Shown in pieces: positions 24,577 to 31,030 of a stretch of 31,030 nt of DNA. Source of the DNA: CBIFWW01 sp966186435. Its GTDB lineage: Bacteria; Pseudomonadota; Gammaproteobacteria; Enterobacterales; Enterobacteriaceae. Each line of letters begins with the position of its first letter. Positions within the stretch are counted from its first letter, which is position 1. Below the pieces are notes generated by a model that did no database searches, was not told where the DNA came from, and saw nothing but the letters and a program-made list of their open reading frames with translations. Both the position numbers and the translations under genes were made by a program. The DNA is taken from the NCBI GenBank assembly GCA_966186435.1, contig CBIFWW010000019.1, forward strand, positions 1 to 31,030, given 5' to 3'.

Positions 24577-27500
24577 ATGCCAGTAAAATACCGTTACTCC
24601 CTCCCCGTTAAAGCGGGTGATGTACGCCAGTTGGGTGAACTCACTGGTGCCGCCTGTGCCACAGAAGTGGCTGAAATTGTCGAACGCCATCAAGGCCCGG
24701 TGGTGCTGATCGCCCCGGATATGCAAAATGCGCTACGGCTCCAGGATGAAATCAGCCAGTTTACCGACAGCATGGTATTGAATCTGGCGGACTGGGAAAC
24801 CCTGCCCTACGACAGCTTCTCGCCACACCAGGAGATTATCTCCTCGCGGCTTTCCACCCTGTATATGCTGCCCACCATGAAAGAAGGTGTGCTGATCATG
24901 CCGGTGAATACCCTGATGCAGCGGGTCTGCCCCCATAGCTTCCTGCACGGCCACGCCCTGGTGATGCACAAAGGCCAACGCCTGTCGCGGGACGGGCTGC
25001 GTAGCCAGTTGGATCAGGCAGGCTATCGCAATGTGGATCAGGTAATGGAACACGGTGAGTATGCCACCCGTGGGGCATTGCTGGATCTCTATCCGATGGG
25101 GAGTGAGCAGCCCTATCGCCTGGATTTCTTCGACGATGAAATCGACAGCCTGCGGGTGTTTGATGTAGACAGCCAGCGTACTCTGGAAGAGGTGGAGCAC
25201 ATCAATCTGCTGCCCGCCCATGAATTCCCTACGGACAAAACCGCCATTGAACTGTTCCGCAGCCAGTGGCGCGACAAGTTTGATGTGAAGCGTGACGCCG
25301 AGCATATCTATCAGCAGGTTAGTAAAGGCACCCTCCCCACCGGGATCGAATACTGGCAACCACTGTTCTTTAGTGAACCGCTGACCCAGCTGTTCAGCTA
25401 TTTCCCGGCCAATACCCTACTGGTGAACACCGGCGATCTGGAAGCCAGCGCCCGCCGCTTTGAGCAGGAAACCCAGGCCCGTTTCGAAAACCGCCGGGTG
25501 GACCCAATGCGCCCGCTGCTAGAGCCAGAGTACCTGTGGCTGAAAACCGATGCCCTGTTTAGCGAGCTAAAAAAATGGCCTCGGGTACAGCTTAAAACTG
25601 ACCATTTGGCCGATAAAGCGGGCTACACCAATCTGAACTATCAGGCGCTACCTGACCTTTCAGTCCAGGCCCAGCAGAAATCACCGCTGGAAAACCTGCG
25701 CAAATTTATCGAATCCTTCACCGGGCCAGTGATTTTCTCGGTCGAAAGCGAGGGTCGCCGCGAGGCGCTGAGCGAATTACTCACCCGTATCAAGCTGGCG
25801 CCCAAGCGCATCACCCGCCTTGATGAAGCTGAAGGCACTGGCCGCTATTTAATTATCGGTGCCAGCGAGCACGGGTTTATCGACACCCTGCGTAACCGGG
25901 CGCTGGTGTGTGAGAGCGATCTATTGGGCGAGCGCGTCAGCCGGCGCCGCCAGGACAGTCGCCGCACCATCAACCCGGATACCCTGATCCGCAACCTGGC
26001 CGAGCTGCACGACGGCCAGCCGGTGGTGCACCTGGAGCACGGGGTGGGCCGCTATGCCGGGATGACCACCCTGGAAACCGGGGGGATCACCGGGGAGTAC
26101 CTGATGCTGGTCTACGCCGGGGACGCCAAACTGTATGTCCCGGTCTCTTCCCTGCACCTGATTAGCCGCTACGCCGGGGGGGCCGACGACAACGCCCCGC
26201 TGCATAAATTGGGTGGCGATGCCTGGAGCCGGGCGCGCCAGAAAGCCGCCGAGCGGGTGCGTGACGTGGCCGCAGAATTGCTGGATATCTATGCCCAGCG
26301 CGCCGCCAAAGCCGGTTATGCCTTTAAGCATGACAAAGAGCAGTATCAGCTGTTCTGCGAGAGCTTCCCCTTCGAAACCACCCCCGATCAGGCCCAGGCC
26401 ATCAATGCGGTGCTGAGCGATATGTGCCAGCCATTAGCCATGGACCGCCTGGTGTGTGGCGACGTGGGATTTGGGAAAACCGAAGTGGCCATGCGTGCCG
26501 CCTTCCTCGCGGTGGAAAACCACAAGCAGGTGGCGGTACTGGTACCTACCACATTGCTGGCGCAACAGCACTTTGATAACTTCCGTGACCGCTTTGCTAA
26601 TTGGCCGGTGCGGATTGAGATGCTCTCCCGCTTCCGTAGTGCCAAAGAGCAGGCCCAGATCCTGGAAGAGACCGCCGCCGGTAAAGTGGACATCCTGATT
26701 GGGACCCACAAACTGTTACAACCTGATGTGAAGTGGCACGATCTGGGGCTGTTGATCGTCGATGAAGAGCACCGCTTCGGGGTGCGCCACAAAGAGCGCA
26801 TCAAGGCGATGCGTTCTGATGTGGACATACTGACACTCACCGCCACGCCGATCCCACGCACATTGAATATGGCAATGAGCGGAATGCGCGATCTGTCAAT
26901 TATCGCCACCCCACCGGCCCGCCGTCTGGCGGTGAAAACCTTCGTGCGCGAGTACGACAAATTAGTAGTGCGCGAGGCGATTCTGCGTGAGGTATTGCGC
27001 GGCGGTCAGGTTTATTACCTGTTCAACGACGTGGAAAATATCCAGAAAACCGCCGACCGCTTGGCCGAACTGGTGCCAGAGGCGCGGGTCGCTATTGGCC
27101 ACGGCCAGATGCGCGAGCGCGAGTTGGAACGGGTGATGAATGATTTTCATCACCAACGCTTTAACGTGCTGGTGTGTACCACCATCATCGAAACCGGGAT
27201 CGATATCCCTACCGCCAACACCATTATTATCGAGCGAGCAGACCACTTTGGCCTCGCCCAGCTGCACCAGTTGCGTGGCCGCGTGGGGCGTTCACACCAT
27301 CAGGCTTACGCCTGGCTGCTGACGCCACATCCGAAGTCGATGACCACCGATGCCCAAAAGCGCCTGGAGGCCATCGCCTCTCTGGAAGACCTGGGGGCAG
27401 GCTTTGCACTGGCGACCCACGATCTGGAGATCCGTGGCGCCGGGGAGTTACTGGGTGATGACCAGAGCGGGCAAATGGAAACCGTCGGCTTCTCGCTGTA

Positions 27501-28023
27501 TATGGAGCTGCTGGAGAACGCCGTCGACGCACTGAAAGCGGGGCGCGAACCCTCGCTGGAAGATCTCACCAGCCAACAGACCGAGGTGGAGTTACGCATG
27601 CCTTCTCTATTACCGGAGGAGTTCATCCCGGATGTAAACACCCGCTTGTCGCTGTACAAACGTATTGCCAGCGCCAAGAAACCTGGTGAGTTGGAAGAGA
27701 TCAAGGTGGAGCTGATCGATCGCTTCGGCCTGCTGCCGGATCCGGCCCGTAATCTGCTGGATATTGCCGCCCTGCGCCAACAGGCGCAAACCCTCGGGGT
27801 GCGTAAGATCGAGGGCCATGAGAAAGGCGGTTCCATAGAGTTTGCCGAGAAAAACCACGTTGATCCGGTATGGCTGATCGGCCTGTTGCAAAAACAGCCC
27901 CAGCATTACCGGTTGGACGGCCCTACCCGGCTCAAGTTCTTTGACGACCTTACCGACCGTAAAACCCGCATGACCTGGGTGCAGCGTTTTATTCAGCAAA
28001 TGCTGGAACACCGGGTCGCCTGA
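24577..28023 (+). CDS. mfd: Transcription-repair coupling factor Mfd
   Basis: Mfd removes RNA polymerase stalled at DNA lesions and recruits UvrA. ATG 24577 (MPVKYRYSLPVKAG) gives 1148 residues, identical to E. coli; the frame is open to GTG 24475 but that extension is not conserved. The UvrB-homology region covers about 1-340, the RNA polymerase-interacting CarD-like domain about 475-550 (EHGVGRYAGM), and the RecG-like translocase follows with Walker A GDVGFGKTE (628-636), DEEH box (729-732), LTATPIPRT, and RGRVGRSHHQAY. The C-terminal TRCF domain (about 1000-1148) is complete. The ribosome binding site is weak (AAAGAGA, 24554-24560). A hairpin follows the stop. Confidence 0.98.
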   Translation: MPVKYRYSLPVKAGDVRQLGELTGAACATEVAEIVERHQGPVVLIAPDMQNALRLQDEISQFTDSMVLNLADWETLPYDSFSPHQEIISSRLSTLYMLPTMKEGVLIMPVNTLMQRVCPHSFLHGHALVMHKGQRLSRDGLRSQLDQAGYRNVDQVMEHGEYATRGALLDLYPMGSEQPYRLDFFDDEIDSLRVFDVDSQRTLEEVEHINLLPAHEFPTDKTAIELFRSQWRDKFDVKRDAEHIYQQVSKGTLPTGIEYWQPLFFSEPLTQLFSYFPANTLLVNTGDLEASARRFEQETQARFENRRVDPMRPLLEPEYLWLKTDALFSELKKWPRVQLKTDHLADKAGYTNLNYQALPDLSVQAQQKSPLENLRKFIESFTGPVIFSVESEGRREALSELLTRIKLAPKRITRLDEAEGTGRYLIIGASEHGFIDTLRNRALVCESDLLGERVSRRRQDSRRTINPDTLIRNLAELHDGQPVVHLEHGVGRYAGMTTLETGGITGEYLMLVYAGDAKLYVPVSSLHLISRYAGGADDNAPLHKLGGDAWSRARQKAAERVRDVAAELLDIYAQRAAKAGYAFKHDKEQYQLFCESFPFETTPDQAQAINAVLSDMCQPLAMDRLVCGDVGFGKTEVAMRAAFLAVENHKQVAVLVPTTLLAQQHFDNFRDRFANWPVRIEMLSRFRSAKEQAQILEETAAGKVDILIGTHKLLQPDVKWHDLGLLIVDEEHRFGVRHKERIKAMRSDVDILTLTATPIPRTLNMAMSGMRDLSIIATPPARRLAVKTFVREYDKLVVREAILREVLRGGQVYYLFNDVENIQKTADRLAELVPEARVAIGHGQMRERELERVMNDFHHQRFNVLVCTTIIETGIDIPTANTIIIERADHFGLAQLHQLRGRVGRSHHQAYAWLLTPHPKSMTTDAQKRLEAIASLEDLGAGFALATHDLEIRGAGELLGDDQSGQMETVGFSLYMELLENAVDALKAGREPSLEDLTSQQTEVELRMPSLLPEEFIPDVNTRLSLYKRIASAKKPGELEEIKVELIDRFGLLPDPARNLLDIAALRQQAQTLGVRKIEGHEKGGSIEFAEKNHVDPVWLIGLLQKQPQHYRLDGPTRLKFFDDLTDRKTRMTWVQRFIQQMLEHRVA

Positions 28024-28028
28024 TGTGA

Positions 28029-28053
28029 TTAGCCGCCGAAGGGCGGCTAATTT
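28029..28053 (+). terminator. Terminator after mfd
   Basis: TTAGCCGCC (28029-28037) and GGCGGCTAA (28042-28050) form a 9-bp perfect stem with a GAAG loop, followed by only three T residues, so it may be partial. Confidence 0.6.
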
Positions 28054-28100
28054 ACAAACTCTTTACCCGCCGCCACCCTCCCTGACTTTCCGCCAGCCAT

Positions 28101-28121
28101 AATGCCCGTTTGGCATTTTTT
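28101..28121 (+). terminator. Terminator-like hairpin in the ldtC leader
   Basis: AATGCC (28101-28106) and GGCATT (28112-28117) pair with a 5-base loop, and the T-run extends to 28121. It ends 16 bases before the ldtC ATG, so it could attenuate ldtC or terminate mfd read-through. The stem is short. Confidence 0.4.
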
Positions 28122-28137
28122 GCAAAACGGAACAAAC

Positions 28138-29076
28138 ATGTCATTACGAACCTTAACCTTACCTCTGTTGAGTACTGCTCTGGCGCTGGTCAGCCTATGT
28201 GCGAATGCCACCAGTTGGCCACTCCCGGCTAACGGTAGCCGCCTGGTGGGCACCAACGCTTTCCATCAGGTGGCCGATAACGGCGGCTCGCTGGAAGAAA
28301 TCGCGAAAAAATATAATGTTGGCTTCCTGGCCTTGATGCAGGCTAACCCCGGTGTAGATGCCTATGTACCACGCCCCCACAATATTCTGACTATCCCTCA
28401 CCAGACTATTCTGCCGGACACCCCCCGTGAAGGGATTGTGCTGAACCTCGCCGAATTACGGCTTTACTACTACCCACAAGGGGAAAACCGCGTGGTGATC
28501 TTCCCGATTGGGATTGGTCAAATGGGCGGGGACACCCTGACCCCAACGATGGTCACTAAAGTGTCGCAAAAACGGGCCAACCCTACCTGGACGCCAACGG
28601 CCAACATCCGCGCCCGCTATAAGGCTGAAGGAATTGAACTCCCGGCGGTGGTGCCTGCGGGGCCGGATAACCCAATGGGTCACCATGCCATCCGTCTGGC
28701 GGCCTATGGCGGCGTCTATTTACTGCACGGTACCAATGCTGATTTTGGTATTGGGATGCGGGTGAGTTCCGGCTGTATCCGCCTGCGGGACGGGGATATC
28801 AAATGGCTGTTTAACGCCGTGCCGCTCGGCACCCCGGTACGTATTATTAACGAGCCGGTTAAAGCTACCATCGAGCCTGACGGCAGCCGCTGGGTGGAAG
28901 TCCATCAGCCACTATCAGTTAAAATTGAAGATGACCCCCAGACGTTACCTATTATGTTTGAGGGCAAGCTAAATAATTTTGTTTCCGACCCTGCCACCCA
29001 GAAACAAGCGCTGGGCATCGCCACTGATGCCCGTGCCGGGATGCCGGTTAACGTCAGCGCCCCACACGCCTTGTAA
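28138..29076 (+). CDS. ldtC: L,D-transpeptidase LdtC (Braun lipoprotein–peptidoglycan linkage)
   Basis: LdtC (YcfS) is one of the periplasmic L,D-transpeptidases that attach Braun's lipoprotein to peptidoglycan in E. coli. ATG 28138 gives 312 residues (320 in E. coli). A signal peptide spans 1-24 (LPLLSTALALVSLCANA). A LysM-like peptidoglycan-binding segment lies at about 40-90 (GSLEEIAKKYNVG, LMQANPGVD). The YkuD catalytic domain spans about 95-235, with H197 in LLHGTN and nucleophile C213 in SSGCIRLRDGD. The upstream 12 codons of the open frame fall in a hairpin and are rejected as the start. A bidirectional terminator follows. Confidence 0.94.
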   Translation: MSLRTLTLPLLSTALALVSLCANATSWPLPANGSRLVGTNAFHQVADNGGSLEEIAKKYNVGFLALMQANPGVDAYVPRPHNILTIPHQTILPDTPREGIVLNLAELRLYYYPQGENRVVIFPIGIGQMGGDTLTPTMVTKVSQKRANPTWTPTANIRARYKAEGIELPAVVPAGPDNPMGHHAIRLAAYGGVYLLHGTNADFGIGMRVSSGCIRLRDGDIKWLFNAVPLGTPVRIINEPVKATIEPDGSRWVEVHQPLSVKIEDDPQTLPIMFEGKLNNFVSDPATQKQALGIATDARAGMPVNVSAPHAL

Positions 29077-29087
29077 TCAATTCTACG

Positions 29088-29120
29088 AAAAAAGGCCCTG
29101 CATTGCAGGGCCTTTGGTTT
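29088..29120. terminator. Bidirectional terminator between ldtC and bhsA
   Basis: AAAGGCCCTGC (29091-29101) and GCAGGGCCTTT (29105-29115) form an 11-bp stem with an ATT loop. The plus strand continues GGTTTT and the minus strand has six T residues, so it serves both ldtC and bhsA. Confidence 0.9.
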
Positions 29121-29183
29121 TGGCATTATCTAAGGGTCAAGCTAAGCGTCGTTGAGGGTTAACGCTTTTAGTAGGGCAACAGA

Positions 29184-29441
29184 TTATTTATAGATTTCCG
29201 CAGTCCCGTGCAGGGTGTTTGGCCCGCTTACGGAAGTGATACGGAAAGATTTAGCACCCGCGGCTTGGGCTTTTTCAGCCAGCTGATCTTCCAGGGACGC
29301 CAGATTAGGACCGGCAGAAGCAGAAATAGTTCCTAGTTTTTCCTGGCCATTTGGCGTGGCCTGAACTTCAACAGCAGCGAAACTTGCGAATGATAGTGAA
29401 CTTAGGATAACAGCAGCCACAACAGTATTAATAGTTTTCAT
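29184..29441 (-). CDS. bhsA: Multiple stress resistance protein BhsA
   Basis: BhsA (YcfR) is a small outer-membrane-associated protein that in E. coli lowers copper permeability and affects biofilm and stress resistance. The protein has 85 residues, exactly the E. coli length. The signal peptide ends at A22 (SFASFA). The mature part is the DUF1471/YhcN fold, with AVEVQATPNGQEKLGTIS and the end block FRITSVSGPNTLHGTAEIYK. It is divergent from comR, its repressor in E. coli. A good promoter (TTGACG-N17-TATTAT, minus strand) lies at 29506-29534 with a palindrome at its start point. Confidence 0.95.
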   Translation of the reverse strand: MKTINTVVAAVILSSLSFASFAAVEVQATPNGQEKLGTISASAGPNLASLEDQLAEKAQAAGAKSFRITSVSGPNTLHGTAEIYK

Positions 29442-29487
29442 GTTTTTCGCCTTTAGCAGATGAGTTATTGGGTCGTTAGTTATTTAG

Positions 29488-29501
29488 TTAACGATCGATA
29501 A
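29488..29501. promoter_or_regulatory. Candidate ComR operator at the bhsA start point
   Basis: The 14-base near-palindrome TTAnCGATCGnTAA (29488-29501) is symmetric at all but one base pair position. It overlaps the predicted bhsA +1. The 7-mer GATCGTT it contains (minus strand) recurs at 29650-29656 (plus strand), just after the candidate comR -10. This is an inference from symmetry and position. Confidence 0.35.
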
Positions 29502-29505
29502 GTAA

Positions 29506-29534
29506 ATAATATGCTTCAGGTCACACTTCGTCAA
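29506..29534 (-). promoter_or_regulatory. Sigma-70 promoter for bhsA
   Basis: On the minus strand TTGACG (complement of 29529-29534) and TATTAT (complement of 29506-29511) are 17 bases apart, each matching five of six consensus bases. Transcription would start near 29499, leaving a leader of about 58 bases. Confidence 0.65.
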
Positions 29535-29643
29535 CTCATTTTTATAACAGTCATTAATAAATAATTAAATTCGTTATAAAACAGTTAATTATAATATTAA
29601 TTATTTTATTGCCCCGGGGCTGGTCTGTTGGGTCCATACTTTT

Positions 29644-29649
29644 TATAAT
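29644..29649 (+). promoter_or_regulatory. Candidate -10 element for comR
   Basis: A perfect TATAAT lies 34 bases before the comR ATG. No good -35 is present at 16-18 bases, so an activator-independent strong promoter is unlikely. The partial palindrome ATGATCGTTCAT (29648-29659) overlaps it. Confidence 0.4.
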
Positions 29650-29683
29650 GATCGTTCATAAATCACCACGGGGTAACGGCACT

Positions 29684-30319
29684 ATGTCCACCACAAGCGC
29701 AGATTGCGCCAAAAAAAGCCGTGGCCGCCCAAAAGTGTTCGACAGGGAAGCGGCGCTGGATAAGGCCATGACACTCTTCTGGCAGCACGGATACGAGGCT
29801 ACCTCCATGGCCCACCTGGTAGAGGCTACCGGGGCCAAGGCACCAACGCTCTATGCAGAATTCACCAACAAGGAAGGCCTGTTCCGCGCCGTCCTGGATA
29901 AATACATCGCTGAGTTTGCCGCTAAGCATGAGTCTTTGCTGCTAACGGAAGAGAAATCGGCCCTGCAGGCGCTGGCAGATTATATGGGTGCAGTGGCCTG
30001 GCGGTTTACGTCAAACGACACGCCCTCTGGCTGCTTTATCATTTGTACCTCTTTCGCCCTGGCGTCTTGCTCAGAAGATATCGCCAATACCATTAAGGCT
30101 CGTCACGCTTTACAGGCAGCGAATATTTTACGGTTCCTGGAATTGCGCCAGCAGCGGGGGGAGATCCCGGACAATTGCGATATTCAGGCTCTCAATACGT
30201 ATTTGTGCTGTATTTTGCAAGGGATGTCGCTCAGCGCCCGCGAAGGAGCTAGCTACGAAGATCTGATGAAGATCGTTAATACCACGCTGCGGCTATGGCC
30301 GAACCTTATCAGTAGCTAA
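29684..30319 (+). CDS. comR: TetR-family copper-responsive repressor ComR
   Basis: ComR (YcfQ) represses bhsA (comC) in E. coli and is released by copper. ATG 29684 (MSTTSADCAKKSRGRPKVF) gives 211 residues, against 210 in E. coli; the open frame to 29609 adds 25 residues without homology. The N-terminal helix-turn-helix includes AMTLFWQHGYEATSMAHLVEATGAKAPTLYAEF in outline (about 28-62), and the C-terminal ligand/dimer domain has GEIPDNCDIQALNTYL and the terminal LRLWPNL. Several cysteines are present (C144, C152 region). It is divergent from bhsA and followed by a strong terminator. Confidence 0.94.
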   Translation: MSTTSADCAKKSRGRPKVFDREAALDKAMTLFWQHGYEATSMAHLVEATGAKAPTLYAEFTNKEGLFRAVLDKYIAEFAAKHESLLLTEEKSALQALADYMGAVAWRFTSNDTPSGCFIICTSFALASCSEDIANTIKARHALQAANILRFLELRQQRGEIPDNCDIQALNTYLCCILQGMSLSAREGASYEDLMKIVNTTLRLWPNLISS

Positions 30320-30324
30320 TTGCT

Positions 30325-30358
30325 AAAAAGCCCGTTCCTTGTGAACGGGCTTTTTATT
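30325..30358. terminator. Bidirectional terminator between comR and ycfJ
   Basis: AAAAAGCCCGTTC (30325-30337) and GAACGGGCTTTTT (30343-30355) form a 13-bp perfect stem with a CTTGT loop. The A-run on the left and T-run on the right make it work in both directions; it ends just before the ycfJ stop (30360). Confidence 0.95.
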
Positions 30359-30359
30359 T

Positions 30360-30899
30360 TTAGGCTTTCTGGTTCAGAACCAACTGGCCGTTACTGTCGA
30401 GAGGTATTTGCGCACCCGGGTCTTTATCCATGCGGATCTTGCCCTGCTGGTCACCGATTTTGTACGTCACGTCATAGCCGAGCATTTTCTCTGACTTGTC
30501 GTAAACGGTCTTACAGCGCTGCTGGGTGGTGGTGTAGGTATCGTTATCCTGCATTGAACCCTGGATTTGGTTACCGGCATAGCCGCCGCCCAGCGCCCCT
30601 GCTACTGTGGCAACGTCTTTACCATGGCCGCCACCAAACTGGTGACCAATCACCCCACCCGCTACCGCACCCAGAACGGAACCGGCAATGCGGTTTTCAT
30701 CCTGAACAGGCCGACGGTGGGTTACGTTAACATTCCGGCACTCTTTACGGGGGGTCTTCACCGTTTCTTTAATCGGAGTGGCGGACACCACCTGCGCATA
30801 CTTAGGCCCGCTATCAAACACCTTCAGGCTGGCCATGGCGGTGATACCCAGTGCAGCGGCCACGCCAATCCCTATACCCGCTAACATTGATTTATTCAC
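30360..30899 (-). CDS. ycfJ: Glycine-zipper envelope protein YcfJ
   Basis: YcfJ is an envelope protein of unknown function. It has 179 residues, as in E. coli. An N-terminal hydrophobic anchor or uncleaved signal (MLAGIGIGVAAALGITAMA) is followed by a basic segment and then a glycine-zipper 2TM domain (SVLGAVAGGVIGHQFGGG to AGALGGGYAGNQIQG), typical of the SlyB/Rick-17kDa group. The C-terminal part (CKTVYDKSEKMLGYDVTYKIG) is a small beta domain. The start is GTG 30899 with GAGGAG as ribosome binding site. A candidate promoter is TTAACA-N18-TATATA on the minus strand at 30923-30952. Confidence 0.93.
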   Translation of the reverse strand: MNKSMLAGIGIGVAAALGITAMASLKVFDSGPKYAQVVSATPIKETVKTPRKECRNVNVTHRRPVQDENRIAGSVLGAVAGGVIGHQFGGGHGKDVATVAGALGGGYAGNQIQGSMQDNDTYTTTQQRCKTVYDKSEKMLGYDVTYKIGDQQGKIRMDKDPGAQIPLDSNGQLVLNQKA

Positions 30900-30922
30900 G
30901 GTCTTTTCTCCTCACTGCTCAC

Positions 30923-30952
30923 TATATAATGATTTTGCAACCGCTTTGTTAA
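30923..30952 (-). promoter_or_regulatory. Candidate promoter for ycfJ
   Basis: On the minus strand TTAACA (complement of 30947-30952) and TATATA (30923-30928) are 18 bases apart. Spacing is slightly long and both hexamers are imperfect. The leader before GTG 30899 would be very short (about 17 bases) but includes the ribosome binding site. Confidence 0.35.
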
Positions 30953-31030
30953 TCTGACAATTCAGACAACGGATGAAAAGTGCGGGATTATGCCTGGAAT
31001 TAATAGGTTTCAGAAGACTCTGAACTGTGA

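Overview
The window is a chromosomal segment from a member of the order Enterobacterales. Most genes match Escherichia coli proteins closely in sequence and length, and they lie in the same order as the E. coli icd–ycfJ region: icd, rluE, nudJ, mnmA, hflD, purB, phoP, phoQ, roxA, pepT, potABC, potD, cobB, nagK, lolEDC, ycfT, mfd, ldtC, bhsA, comR, ycfJ. Protein divergence and several inserted genes indicate a genus other than Escherichia or Salmonella. I cannot name the genus from sequence alone. I saw no rRNA, tRNA, CRISPR array, insertion sequence or prophage.

Layout. Positions 1-800 are AT-rich and hold a hexapeptide-repeat acetyltransferase, probably laterally acquired, next to the 3' end of icd. 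Positions 824-5711 carry icd (minus strand) and divergent plus-strand RNA-modification and housekeeping genes: rluE, an LprI-like periplasmic protein, nudJ, mnmA and hflD. Positions 5715-9376 hold purB, with an internal PurR operator, and the phoPQ two-component operon. At 9525-10910 there is a GH18 chitinase-like protein with an acidic repeat linker, inserted between phoQ and roxA. roxA (plus) and pepT (minus) converge on a terminator. The spermidine/putrescine importer follows as potABC, then a small membrane-protein ORF and a terminator, then potD with its own promoter. The minus-strand operon lolC-lolD-lolE-nagK-cobB meets potD at a shared bidirectional terminator. ycfT, mfd and ldtC then run on the plus strand. 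The divergent pair bhsA/comR and the minus-strand ycfJ close the window.

How the genes work together. Three themes recur: envelope maintenance (LolCDE lipoprotein release, LdtC lipoprotein-peptidoglycan linkage, BhsA/ComR outer-membrane stress and copper response, YcfJ, PhoPQ sensing of Mg2+, pH and peptides); translation and nucleotide housekeeping (RluE, MnmA, RoxA, NudJ, PurB); and polyamine, peptide and amino-sugar uptake or recycling (PotABCD, PepT, NagK). Differences from the E. coli layout are the best places to look for something new: the chitinase-like gene, the ORF and terminator splitting potABC from potD, the LprI-like gene after rluE, and a 36-codon ORF between icd and rluE.
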